NCBI RefSeq assembly: GCF_000701705.1
Contig: NZ_JNJP01000010.1
Coordinates: 1-64,000, forward strand
From: Bilophila wadsworthia ATCC 49260
GTDB lineage: Bacteria > Desulfobacterota > Desulfovibrionia > Desulfovibrionales > Desulfovibrionaceae
Direction: 5' to 3'
DNA length: 64,000 bases
Shown: positions 31,753 through 40,094 of the stretch, piece by piece
How positions within the stretch are numbered: the first letter of the stretch is position 1
How the letters are laid out: every line of letters begins with the position of its first letter
Made by a program: the position numbers and the translations under genes
The notes under the pieces: generated by a model
The model's database searches: none
The model's input: the letters and a program-made list of their open reading frames with translations, nothing else
What the model was told of the DNA's origin: nothing

Positions 31753-32349
31753 TCACCTGGCCCGGATAAGGTAGCGAACTGCCCGGTTCACCGGGCGGAC
31801 TTCACCAACAACCGGAGTTGAGCGAGACGCATAAAAGTTCATTGCACCTGATGGCGCCTTACCCGCGTCATTCATCCATTGATTCCGCCCTTCGTTCCAA
31901 AAGGCCAGTGAACCGGACTGGCCCACTTCTCCATCGCGGCTTCGGGGCAGATAGGAAAGCTCTCCCCATATTTCTCGTATTCCATCCCCTTGCAGCTCGC
32001 CTAGCCCCGCGCTCCAATGGCCAACCGCGCCATAGTGATAGCTGGTTTGGCCACCGTATCCCCGGAGGAACACTCCCTGATAATTCGGGACGTTCCACCC
32101 TATGAGCGCGACCAGTTCCGGATATACTGCGCTGGATATGGATTGCCCGTTACATTCCAGCCAGTTATCTCTATCAGAAGGCCATGAGTTGGAAGGCCAG
32201 GTAATCACCGTTCCAACGGGGATCGAAGCACCTACGCTTTGCACCATGACCGTTGTGGGGTCAAAGCTGGTACTGTCGGCGGCGAGTACAGGACTGGAAA
32301 AGACGAGCAACGCCAAAAGAAGAAAGAGGGAGAGATAAAAACGTTTCAT
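31753..32349 (-). CDS. shufflon-controlled secreted tail-collar protein, constant region plus cassette A
   Basis: This 198-residue protein starts at ATG 32349, overlapping the prepilin-peptidase stop (ATGA). A Sec signal peptide (MKRFYLSLFLLLALLVFSSP, cleavage after VLA) is followed by a constant part with IPVGTVITWPSNSWPSDRDN and ECNGQSISSA. At site S6 it enters cassette A (VYPELVALIGWNVPNYQGVF ... VRYLIRAR). The whole resembles the phage-tail-collar domain. Unlike R64, where PilV itself carries the shuffled tails, the shuffled protein here is separate and lacks a pilin N-terminus. By analogy it is probably an exported pilus-associated adhesin that selects recipients. Confidence 0.85.
   Translation of the reverse strand: MKRFYLSLFLLLALLVFSSPVLAADSTSFDPTTVMVQSVGASIPVGTVITWPSNSWPSDRDNWLECNGQSISSAVYPELVALIGWNVPNYQGVFLRGYGGQTSYHYGAVGHWSAGLGELQGDGIREIWGELSYLPRSRDGEVGQSGSLAFWNEGRNQWMNDAGKAPSGAMNFYASRSTPVVGEVRPVNRAVRYLIRAR
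32112..32130 (-). repeat. shufflon site S6 (expression site)
   Basis: On the minus strand this reads GCAGTATATCCGGAACTGG, differing from S1 and S3 only at the first base. It marks the junction between the constant region (SSA) and the variable part (VYPEL). The reading frame through all six sites is the same, so any cassette joined here stays in frame. Confidence 0.85.
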
Positions 32350-33071
32350 AGTATTATCCTTGGCAAGAGAGTGTGAAGAAAAAAACTGATGGAGAGCCAG
32401 GGGCCGAACGGCAGGGGAGTCTTGGGGGGATGTCGGCTTATGAGGACGAAAGTGAGCGCGAGTAGGGCACCCATGAACATGATTGAGGGGAGAGCCAGAG
32501 GGCCAGCCAGAGCGCCGAGCAGGGCCATGAGCTTGGCGTCTCCCAGACCGAGACCGTCGCGGCCGCGAAAACGTCTGTAGAGGACAGACAGAAGCCAGAA
32601 GGAGCCTCCGCCCAGCAGACAGCCGGAGAGTGTGGTCAGCCACCCATGTCCGAGAGGAAGAGCGCCTGCGGGAATGGCGATGAGTGTGGCAGGCAGGAGC
32701 AGCACGTCTGGCAGGATGCCTATGCGGGCGTCGATGCCGGAAGCCACGATTAACACACCGGCAGCTATAAGATAGACGGCGAAGCTAGGGCCGAGGCCGA
32801 AGCGCCATGCAAGGGCTCCGGCCACGACTCCGGAGAGCAGCTCGATTAGGGGGTACTGGAGGCTGATCCAGACGCCGCAGTATGAGCAGCGTCCCCGCAG
32901 GCAGAGATAGCTGACCACGGGGATGAGTTCATACCATTTCAACCGGTGCAGGCAATGCGGGCAGTGCGAAGGAGGGAAGACGACCGATTCTCCGGATATG
33001 TACCGGAAAATGCAGACGTTGTAGAAGCTCCCCAGAATAAGCCCGAGTATGGCTGCTCCAAAGACCGTCAT
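32346..33071 (-). CDS. prepilin peptidase (PilU/PilD type)
   Basis: This 241-residue polytopic membrane protease has a cytosolic zinc tetracysteine loop: HCPHCLHRLKWYE then LRGRCSYCG. The two aspartates of the GxGD-type peptidases lie in ASGIDARIGILPD and GLGDAKLM. It cleaves class III prepilin leaders such as those of PilS and PilV encoded here at 46-48 kb. Unlike R64, where pilU lies inside the pil operon, here it is about 13 kb away and coupled to rdgC upstream and the shufflon gene downstream (both ATGA overlaps). Confidence 0.92.
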   Translation of the reverse strand: MTVFGAAILGLILGSFYNVCIFRYISGESVVFPPSHCPHCLHRLKWYELIPVVSYLCLRGRCSYCGVWISLQYPLIELLSGVVAGALAWRFGLGPSFAVYLIAAGVLIVASGIDARIGILPDVLLLPATLIAIPAGALPLGHGWLTTLSGCLLGGGSFWLLSVLYRRFRGRDGLGLGDAKLMALLGALAGPLALPSIMFMGALLALTFVLISRHPPKTPLPFGPWLSISFFLHTLLPRIIL

Positions 33072-34021
33072 TTCCTTTCTCCGCAGAATTGTCTGAAGAG
33101 GGCGTGCATGACCGAGACTGTTTCTTCGATGAAGCTTATCTTGAATAGAAAGTCGGCATCGGGATCGGCATCTTTTTCCTTGCGCATACGTGGGGGCTTC
33201 AAGCCGGAAAAGGTAAAGTCGGAGTTGAGGGTGAAGACGGAGACGAGTTCATCCTCGGGCATGGTGGATATCCTCAGTTTGAGGCTTTTGAAGAGGAGGC
33301 CGGATTCGAGGCCGGCACGGGCGCTGTCCGGCGCGTCGGTTACGGAAACGGAAGGCCCGTCAGTCCCCGAGAGCGTGGCTTTTCCCTGTTCCGCGATGTG
33401 ATAGTCTTTCCCGTTGAGCGAAAGCATCATGCTTTCCGTATAGAGTTCACGCATGAAGTCTTCGAGGGGATGATCGGAACCGGAGGCGACCACGGCAGCG
33501 GGGTACAAACGTTCGAGTTCGCCGCCGAAGGCCGTCTTGAAATACTGTTCGAAGAGCTCAAGCACGGGTTTGGACGTGCTTGCGACATAAACAAGACCAG
33601 TTGTCATGTCTATGGCGACTCCGGACATGGAAGGGCGGGGTTCCATTTTTGCAAGGAGGCGGCTTTTGCAAAGCTCACGGAGTTCGCTTTTTCTGTCTTT
33701 TGAAATGAACTTCCTGCCTTGGGCGGCCAGCCGTTCGCGTTCTTCCTTCAACATTTCGTTCAGATGTTTTTTGAGGATGATCGAGGGGATCTTTCTGACG
33801 TCGACGCGGAAGCCGAAGGTTACGTAATGCCCCTTTTCGGACGTGTGCCAGTCGAGGTCAAACATGTCGTCCGCATTAACGAAGCCATACCCCTTTTCGT
33901 CGGGGAGGTTGTCGATGGAGTGGAAGGTGAACTGTCTGATCCGGTCGCTGGTGATGGAGGCAAGCGTTGAGGATTCGGCACGGTAGACGGTCAAAGGGAA
34001 AGAAGATTTCATGAGGCTCAT
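33068..34021 (-). CDS. RdgC-like recombination-associated protein
   Basis: This 317-residue protein resembles RdgC. Visible landmarks are YGFVNADDMFDLDW, TFGFRVDVRKIPSIILKKHL, KRS/SELRELCKSRLLAKMEPR and the IDMTTGLVYVAS segment, in the usual order. E. coli RdgC is a ring-shaped DNA-binding protein that limits RecA action. On mobile elements it may restrain RecA on incoming DNA. It is coupled to the prepilin peptidase gene downstream. The C-terminal 80 residues are less typical. Confidence 0.75.
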   Translation of the reverse strand: MSLMKSSFPLTVYRAESSTLASITSDRIRQFTFHSIDNLPDEKGYGFVNADDMFDLDWHTSEKGHYVTFGFRVDVRKIPSIILKKHLNEMLKEERERLAAQGRKFISKDRKSELRELCKSRLLAKMEPRPSMSGVAIDMTTGLVYVASTSKPVLELFEQYFKTAFGGELERLYPAAVVASGSDHPLEDFMRELYTESMMLSLNGKDYHIAEQGKATLSGTDGPSVSVTDAPDSARAGLESGLLFKSLKLRISTMPEDELVSVFTLNSDFTFSGLKPPRMRKEKDADPDADFLFKISFIEETVSVMHALFRQFCGERK

Positions 34022-34087
34022 CGTTATGCTCCTATGGATGAGTATTAAGCGGAATAAGGTCTGTTCTCAGCTGGTAACATCCATGGT

Positions 34088-34354
34088 TCACTCCCTCTGG
34101 TTAAGGTTGTTGCGCACATACGCCAGAAATGGGTACCGTTCTAGGGTGGCCTCCCACCATTCCTGGGGAAATTGGGGAAGATAGCCGAGATGTTCGGCAA
34201 TGGCGGTACATTCCAGAATTGTTGTCAGGCCGATGGAAAACTCATGAAAGTTGTCCTTCATGCCGAAGACAAACGGTTCATCGCATCTTGGGCAAAGAAT
34301 TTCCTTGTTCCCTGCACATACCGTCGCTCGATTTTCAAGCATCGCGTCAGCCAT
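34088..34354 (-). CDS. small zinc-ribbon-like protein (88 residues)
   Basis: It contains one CPRCDEPFVFGMKDNFHEF segment and an aromatic C-terminal half (PQFPQEWWEATLERYPFLAY). Two further cysteines (VCAG, LECT) might complete a metal site. It sits between topB and rdgC on the same strand with short gaps, so it belongs to that operon. No family recognised. Confidence 0.6.
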   Translation of the reverse strand: MADAMLENRATVCAGNKEILCPRCDEPFVFGMKDNFHEFSIGLTTILECTAIAEHLGYLPQFPQEWWEATLERYPFLAYVRNNLNQRE

Positions 34355-34393
34355 GTTTTATCCCTGGTAAAGTTGTTTGAAGGTGTTGGCCTG

Positions 34394-36715
34394 CTATTTC
34401 GTTCCGGCTCTTTTATCGAAATCGGGCTTACCGTTACTTCCCCAGAAACTGGCTTTGCAGGAGGGAAAGCCGGAGCAGTCAAAACGTTCCCAGGCCTTTC
34501 CTGTTTTGCTTGTTCCGTTTTTGAGAAGAAGCGGCTTGCCGCAGTCGGGGCAGACGAATTCCGTCACAATTCGCGGTGCCCGTGATTTTGGCTTGCCGGG
34601 CTTCCCATTATCGTCGGGAAGAAAAACATTTTCGCCGTTTGCATGGCCCTCACGGTTGTAGCAGGCCCAATACGTGTTCCCCTCTTTTTCTTTGCGGTAA
34701 AGAGGCTGGTTGCAGACGGGGCAGGGAAATTCCGAAGGGACGGCCTTTTCACGGGGAGCGCCGGGTTTGCCGTTGTTGTCCGGAAGAAAGGTATGGCAGT
34801 CGGGATCGGAGCAGGCCCAGAAGAATCCCCCGTATTTCTTGTCCGGACGCTTGCGCATGGCCTTGCCGCACTTCGGACATGGGCAAGCGGTGGGAAGGAG
34901 GGTGACAGGCAGGGAAAGAACCGAATTGAGGAGTGTGGGCAAGATCGCGATCTGGTCCTGCATGAAGGCGTCACGCGTGAGTTCACCACGGGCGATTTGT
35001 TCGAGCCTCTGTTCCCATTGTGCCGTCATCACCGGGTCTTTGAGCACACCCGGAGTCATGTCGATGAGAGACTGGCCAAGCGGCGTTGAGACAAGGGACT
35101 TGCCGCTTGGAGCAATAAACTTCCGCCCTTTAAGCGTCTCTATAATGCCGGCGCGGGTGGCTTCGGTGCCGAGCCCTTCGTTTTCTTTCAGGACAGATTT
35201 CGCCGTAGCGTCGGATATGAAGCGATGAACGCTGGCCATCGCCTCGATCAACGAGCCTTCCGAAAACCTGGAAGGCGGTGTGGTTTTCTTTTTGAGGGTT
35301 TCAACATCGGCGCAGGTGACGGGAGTATCAGAGCTGACCGGAGGCAGAGACTGTTCCGGTTCCTTCTTTTTGGCGTCCTCATCTTCTTCTGCGGCGACGC
35401 CGGTCCATCCAGGTTCAAGGATAAGCCGTCCACGCGCTTCCCATGTCGTATCATTGATGGAGACAACGATCTTCTGGGCTTCGTAGCTCATCGGGGGGTA
35501 GAACTGGAGGAAGTATTGGACTGCGATCATCAGGTACAGATTCGTTTCCTGCGCCGTGAGGCTCCGGGACTCTTCGCCGGTGGGGATAATCGCGTGGTGG
35601 GCCGTAATCTTCTTTGTATCCCAGACAGGGCCTCGCAATGCGGAATCGGCCTTGGCAGTGACGCCTTCAAGACCGGAAACACCGGAGAGGGCAGTAATGA
35701 GCCGGGCGGCGTCACCGAACTGTTCTTCTGGCAGATAGCGGCAATCGGTACGCGGATACGTCGTCAACTTCTTTTCATAGAGCGACTGAGCGGTATCGAG
35801 CACCTGCTGTGCAGTCATGCCGAACTTTGATGAGGCTGCTTTCTGGAGCGAAGAGAGGCAATGTGGAAGCGGTACGGCTTTTTTCTTTTTCTCTCGTGTG
35901 ACGGAGGTGATGGTGCCGGTTTGGCCGCGCACGGAATCGACGATGTCCTGGGCTATGGATGCGTCGACAAGGCGGCCTTCCGGATCAAGACCCGGTTGGG
36001 TTTCGGCAGGTTTGAAGGTGGCCGAGAAGCTGCCGGCATCATTTTGGAGGCTTGCCTGGAGGATAAGGTAGTCCACGGGCACGAAGGCCTTGATCTCCCG
36101 ATCCCGCTGGACGACGAGCGCGAGCGTCGGCGTCTGGACGCGGCCAAGAGAGAGGACTCCATCGGTATGGCCGGTTTCCCGACCAAAGATGGTCATGGCG
36201 CGGCTGGCATTCATGCCTATGAGCCAATCCGCCTGAGAGCGGGCACGGGCGGCATCCCGGAGGTTGGCGTAGTTGCTGTTATCCTTGAGTGTACTCAGGG
36301 CCTTCTGGATGGAGCGAGAGTCAAGGGAGGCAAGCCAGATACGCTGGACAGGGCCGGTGTAGTGGAAGTGTTCGAGGACTTCATCGACGAGGAGTTGGCC
36401 TTCCCTGTCCGGGTCTCCAGCGTGGACTACGGAGGAGGCCTCACTAAGCAGATGGTTGATCACCTGAAGCTGTGTGTAGGCTTCTTTTTTGGGGCGAAGT
36501 TTCCATTCATTGGGGATAATGGGGAGATCGCGCATGCGCCATGTCCGGAGGTTATCGTCATAGTCTTGCGGATCGTACTGTTCGAGGATATGGCCAAAGC
36601 ACCACGTCACAGTATCGGAGCCACAGATCTGGAAAGTAGGGTTGTTCTTGGTGACGCCGAGTTCGGCGGCTATGGCCCTGCCGAGTGAGGGTTTTTCAGC
36701 GACAAAAAGACGCAT
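34394..36715 (-). CDS. DNA topoisomerase III (TraE/TopB type)
   Basis: This 773-residue type IA topoisomerase has a Toprim domain at the start (MRLFVAEKPSLGRAIAAELG, VVHAGDPDREGQLLVDEVLE). The active-site Tyr is in KKLTTYPRTDCRYLP. The C-terminus has three Cys4 zinc ribbons (CPKCGKAM...CSDPDC, CPVCNQPL, CPDCGKPL). In IncP plasmids the equivalent is TraE. It would resolve replication or transfer intermediates. It is full length. Confidence 0.94.
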   Translation of the reverse strand: MRLFVAEKPSLGRAIAAELGVTKNNPTFQICGSDTVTWCFGHILEQYDPQDYDDNLRTWRMRDLPIIPNEWKLRPKKEAYTQLQVINHLLSEASSVVHAGDPDREGQLLVDEVLEHFHYTGPVQRIWLASLDSRSIQKALSTLKDNSNYANLRDAARARSQADWLIGMNASRAMTIFGRETGHTDGVLSLGRVQTPTLALVVQRDREIKAFVPVDYLILQASLQNDAGSFSATFKPAETQPGLDPEGRLVDASIAQDIVDSVRGQTGTITSVTREKKKKAVPLPHCLSSLQKAASSKFGMTAQQVLDTAQSLYEKKLTTYPRTDCRYLPEEQFGDAARLITALSGVSGLEGVTAKADSALRGPVWDTKKITAHHAIIPTGEESRSLTAQETNLYLMIAVQYFLQFYPPMSYEAQKIVVSINDTTWEARGRLILEPGWTGVAAEEDEDAKKKEPEQSLPPVSSDTPVTCADVETLKKKTTPPSRFSEGSLIEAMASVHRFISDATAKSVLKENEGLGTEATRAGIIETLKGRKFIAPSGKSLVSTPLGQSLIDMTPGVLKDPVMTAQWEQRLEQIARGELTRDAFMQDQIAILPTLLNSVLSLPVTLLPTACPCPKCGKAMRKRPDKKYGGFFWACSDPDCHTFLPDNNGKPGAPREKAVPSEFPCPVCNQPLYRKEKEGNTYWACYNREGHANGENVFLPDDNGKPGKPKSRAPRIVTEFVCPDCGKPLLLKNGTSKTGKAWERFDCSGFPSCKASFWGSNGKPDFDKRAGTK

Positions 36716-36780
36716 GTTTTACCTCGTAGCTGATTTTAGTTATTGAAGAATTACAATTTAACGCCAAGGAGAAAGGTTGC

Positions 36781-37758
36781 ATGAGTGATTCCAGTATTGA
36801 TAGGGCCTATTGCGTAGAGTTGGGTTATGATGTGGATATTTTAGAGGCCAACGATTATTATTTTTCATTGCCCCCATCTGAGCGCAGGAGGTTACACTTT
36901 GAGTGCCCGGACGAAGCATGTCGGGAAACCTTTCATCCGGAAATCATTGGGGTGAACTACGACAAGGAAGTGAGCATCAGGCCGATGCATTTTCGTAGAA
37001 ATGGGCATGATCAACATAGTGAGGATTGCTCGCTTGGTTTGTATGAAAAAATTCTTCATAAAATGCTTCAGAATAAAGAAGAATATGAGATTAATGCTCA
37101 TAGAAATCTTTTTCTTAATATACCTGATTCTGAAAAAGTACCTGATGTATTTCAACCACGACGTGAGGTTGAAAAAAATAAATTTCAGCATGACGAAACT
37201 CGTAAACAGTATAGTAAAAATAAAAGGGAAACCATTGCATCAATAAAAAATAATATTCTTCATGGACAAAATAAAACTCGCTCTTTAAAAGTACTTGTTG
37301 ATGCCTTTGAGAATCTTACTCCAAGACAACGCTATCTTCCTTCTGTAACAATAGAAGGAATTATAATGAAATATGGTATGGCCTTTAAGCATATCAAATT
37401 TATGGAGTCATGGCATACATACCCTCATATATATTATGGGTGTGCACGTATTGAGGAATGGCCTGATGGGTTTAGAGCTATGTTTAATCAACCTGTCCTG
37501 AAATTTACTCCTGATAAGCTAAGTCTTGAGGCATCCATATTTTTCCCTCGAAAAAATGGTAAAATTCCCAAATATCATCCCTATGATGCTCTAGTGCGTG
37601 CAGAGAAGAGCCAGGAACTTTGTTGTATTTACATGTTTGCCAAAAGAACTCTTGTATATGAGCCGCTGGGATCACCGGGGATCTCAAAGGAATGGATCAA
37701 GTTGGAAGCAGCATCTGGCGAAACGGTGATTACATTCAATGTACGTGAATGTAGATGA
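36781..37758 (+). CDS. AT-rich cargo protein with Cys/His cluster
   Basis: This 325-residue protein (AAGGAG before ATG 36781) is more AT-rich than the tra genes and opposite in strand to its neighbours. The N-terminal part has FECPDEACRETFHPEIIG followed by MHFRRNGHDQHSEDC, a zinc-ribbon-like plus HF.H arrangement that recalls CoiA-like or HNH-associated proteins. The rest is unassigned. It was probably acquired independently as cargo. A defence or competence role is only a guess. Confidence 0.6.
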   Translation: MSDSSIDRAYCVELGYDVDILEANDYYFSLPPSERRRLHFECPDEACRETFHPEIIGVNYDKEVSIRPMHFRRNGHDQHSEDCSLGLYEKILHKMLQNKEEYEINAHRNLFLNIPDSEKVPDVFQPRREVEKNKFQHDETRKQYSKNKRETIASIKNNILHGQNKTRSLKVLVDAFENLTPRQRYLPSVTIEGIIMKYGMAFKHIKFMESWHTYPHIYYGCARIEEWPDGFRAMFNQPVLKFTPDKLSLEASIFFPRKNGKIPKYHPYDALVRAEKSQELCCIYMFAKRTLVYEPLGSPGISKEWIKLEAASGETVITFNVRECR

Positions 37759-38147
37759 GGGATGATACCTAGGATAAACTTATACGCTACAGTTAGCGAT
37801 ACAGTATAGTTTTCTGTTCTCAGATGTTTCCTTTCATAATAAGAGTTTACTTTGAAACGATCTGTTGTATGTACGGGATTGGTGAAGTCGGTAAAGGTGC
37901 CGACTGTAATCAGAATTTGCGTCAGCATGCGTTCAAATTGCAATTCAATAATAATTTTTTTCCCATAATACCTCTCGAGGATTCCTGCGGAGGCCGAAGG
38001 TGTAAGGAGAAAATGAGGGATATAGATCGTTACCTCGCCGTATGAGCAGCAACTTGCGCGCATGGCACAAAAAGAAACTTCTTTGAGGAAGAGTTCGATG
38101 GACTGTCTCATGCCGGTATCAATGAAAAGCCGTCTTATGGGTTTCAT
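37629..38147 (-). CDS. hypothetical protein, doubtful 3' half
   Basis: The ATG at 38147 has TAGGAG upstream and follows the preceding gene by 9 bases, so the start looks real (MKPIRRLFIDTGMRQSIELF). After about residue 40 the sequence becomes AT-rich, and the last 43 codons run antisense over the end of the cargo gene at 36781-37758. It may be an operon gene whose 3' end was replaced when the AT-rich cargo arrived. Product unknown. Confidence 0.4.
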   Translation of the reverse strand: MKPIRRLFIDTGMRQSIELFLKEVSFCAMRASCCSYGEVTIYIPHFLLTPSASAGILERYYGKKIIIELQFERMLTQILITVGTFTDFTNPVHTTDRFKVNSYYERKHLRTENYTVSLTVAYKFILGIIPHLHSRTLNVITVSPDAASNLIHSFEIPGDPSGSYTRVLLANM

Positions 38148-38156
38148 CGGATACTC

Positions 38157-38837
38157 CTAGTTTAGAAGATTGCGGTAGGGGCCAAAGCGTCTTTTGAAGG
38201 GGTTGCACAGGGCGGGAAGAAGACCTTCCTCGATTTCATCCGCCTTGAATTCGGCGGCGTATCCTTTGCGGCGGACGTTCTCGATACGCAGGCTGTTGTC
38301 AAAAAAGGCTATGCTCCATCCCGGGCCGTCCTCGCGTGCCGTTTCCCGCGAGTGAACCGGCAGGACGGCACAGTACGGGGGGAGAAGTCTTTTAAGGCGC
38401 GAGAAGAGGTTTTCCATACGCGCATCGGTCTGGACTTCGACGAGATGGACGCCGTGCAGCAGTGGGGAAGGCTGGGCATAGAGGAAGAATTTCGCGATAC
38501 AAGCGCGATGATTGCCATCTTCGGCGACATAGCCCTTGCCGTCCTGAAAACAAAAGAACGGTGGCGTGCCGGAACGTTCATGACTTAGATAATACTCTGG
38601 GTTCACTGTAAATCTGTCGAGATTTTTCTTCATCTTTTTGCCGTGGCTCAGAAATTCCCGCCAGGTCATGCCCTGGTAGACGGGGTTGGCCGTTCCGTAG
38701 ATTAGGCCTGTGTTGACCGAGGCTGAGTCACAATGGCTCATTGAGCGGATGAAGCGTGACGAGCGGAGAACCTCTATGGGGTTGTCAACAAAGAAAGGCA
38801 CGGTATCGAAGAGTTCCCTGATCTGATTGTCAGTCAT
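38157..38837 (-). CDS. conserved ICE protein with ParB/Srx-like GNHR motif
   Basis: The 226 residues include FQDGKGYVAEDGNHRACIAK, the pattern of the ParB/sulfiredoxin-like fold in which a GxxR/GNHR turn binds nucleotide. The N-terminus (MTDNQIRELFDTVPFFVDN) is unassigned. It lies directly downstream of trbM on the same strand, 12 bases away. It is likely part of the transfer operon, with a regulatory or nucleotide-binding role. The exact function is unknown. Confidence 0.6.
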   Translation of the reverse strand: MTDNQIRELFDTVPFFVDNPIEVLRSSRFIRSMSHCDSASVNTGLIYGTANPVYQGMTWREFLSHGKKMKKNLDRFTVNPEYYLSHERSGTPPFFCFQDGKGYVAEDGNHRACIAKFFLYAQPSPLLHGVHLVEVQTDARMENLFSRLKRLLPPYCAVLPVHSRETAREDGPGWSIAFFDNSLRIENVRRKGYAAEFKADEIEEGLLPALCNPFKRRFGPYRNLLN

Positions 38838-38849
38838 TGCATCCGCTCC

Positions 38850-39431
38850 CTACTCATTAACCCAATGTCCGCCGTTGAGCCGTTCCCCGACATAGGTGAC
38901 GCCGACTTTCCAGGTGTACTCATGGCCAGCGTAGGCCCGGCAGTATGAGGGCAGGGTGTCATCGACAACCCAGATGTATTTGTCACGGCAGCGTGGCGTA
39001 TTTTCCTTCTGATACCAGCTCATTTTCCTCCAGACATCGTCGGGGATACACTCTCGGACAACTTCCCGTTGCCGGAGCTGGCGGTTGAGCAAATCAGCCG
39101 TGCAACGGCCCGCACCTTGAAGAATGGCTTCCACAAGGCTTGGCATACTCGCGTCTTCTCCGACCGTCGGGCACTGATTCAGGAAGTTCCGGCGGGCCTT
39201 CACGGTATCCTTCCATTTCTTTTTGCTGATCCCGAAGTATCGGGAGAGCGCCGGGCCGCACTCTCCGGGGCGTGTGCCGGATGACAGGCAGAGGATCGCT
39301 TCGCAGGCCAGTTTCGTGTCTCCGGAGAGTTCGTACTGGCCAGTGTCGATCTGGGGGAGTTCATGGTCGGCGGCCAGAGCCTGCATGGGCAGGAGTGTGA
39401 ATAACGCCAGAAGAAGGATGAACTTTTTCAC
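38850..39431 (-). CDS. TrbM-like conjugal transfer protein
   Basis: This 193-residue exported protein starts at GTG 39431 behind GGAGG. It has a signal peptide (KKFILLLALFTLLPMQALAA), then KLACEAILCLSSGTRPGECG with RYFGISKKKWKDT and NFLNQCP, the cysteine pattern of the TrbM/KikA family. TrbM proteins are periplasmic accessory proteins of P-type secretion systems. It lies past trbL, as in RK2, but with the higBA cassette inserted between. Confidence 0.88.
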   Translation of the reverse strand: MKKFILLLALFTLLPMQALAADHELPQIDTGQYELSGDTKLACEAILCLSSGTRPGECGPALSRYFGISKKKWKDTVKARRNFLNQCPTVGEDASMPSLVEAILQGAGRCTADLLNRQLRQREVVRECIPDDVWRKMSWYQKENTPRCRDKYIWVVDDTLPSYCRAYAGHEYTWKVGVTYVGERLNGGHWVNE

Positions 39432-39483
39432 AGGACCTCCACTTATACTTGTTAAAACCCGGTTAACGTGTTACTTTATTCGT

Positions 39484-39765
39484 ATGATTAAATCGTTCAA
39501 GGACAAACGGGCTGAGACGCTCTTTAATGGGTATCGCGTTCCTGCATTTTCACCTGACTTAGCACGTCAGGCATACCGAAAGCTAAAGCTGCTCAATGCC
39601 GCTACCTGCCTTCAGGATCTCCTGATTCCACCGGCCAACCGACTCGAAGCCCTGAAAGGGGACCGCAAGGGGCAATACAGCATTCGGATAAACAGCCAAT
39701 GGCGCATCTGTTTCGTTTGGCATGATGAACACGCTTATGACGTTGAAATTGTTGATTACCACTAG
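39484..39765 (+). CDS. HigB/RelE-type toxin
   Basis: This 93-residue protein is of the HigB family: SFKDKRAETLFNGYRVP, LQDLLIPPANRLEALKGDRK, then GQYSIRINSQWRICFVW and DVEIVDYH. It is a ribosome-dependent mRNase. The toxin gene precedes the antitoxin gene, the order typical of higBA. The cassette is inserted between trbM and trbL on the opposite strand. A short palindromic region (GTTAA...TTAAC) upstream at about 39451-39467 may be its operator. Confidence 0.93.
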   Translation: MIKSFKDKRAETLFNGYRVPAFSPDLARQAYRKLKLLNAATCLQDLLIPPANRLEALKGDRKGQYSIRINSQWRICFVWHDEHAYDVEIVDYH

Positions 39766-39773
39766 GAGATACC

Positions 39774-40094
39774 ATGTTTGATCGTATGCCTCCCGTACAT
39801 CCGGGGGAGATTTTGCTGGAGGAATTCCTTAAGCCCATCGGACTGAGCCAGACTCAGCTTGCTTTGTCCACGGGAATGCCGCAGAGCCGTGTGCAGGCGA
39901 TTGTTTCCGGTCGCCGTGGAATTACAGCCGATACGGCAATTCGCCTTGCCGCGTTTTTTGGCAACACGCCGCAGTTTTGGCTCAACTGCCAGACCTCCTA
40001 TGAGTTGGACATGGCCGATTACACCGGAGAAGAACAGAAGATCAGGGATGTGGTACGTCCGTATCATAGTAGAATACCTAGTCTTTCTTTTTAA
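39774..40094 (+). CDS. HigA antitoxin
   Basis: This 106-residue XRE-type antitoxin begins with RMPPVHPGEILLEEFLKPIG, with HTH LSQTQLALSTGMPQSRVQAI and the family end FFGNTPQFWLNCQTSYEL. It starts 8 bases after higB and its 3' end overlaps the convergent trbL end by 17 bases. It would bind HigB and autoregulate the pair. Confidence 0.93.
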   Translation: MFDRMPPVHPGEILLEEFLKPIGLSQTQLALSTGMPQSRVQAIVSGRRGITADTAIRLAAFFGNTPQFWLNCQTSYELDMADYTGEEQKIRDVVRPYHSRIPSLSF

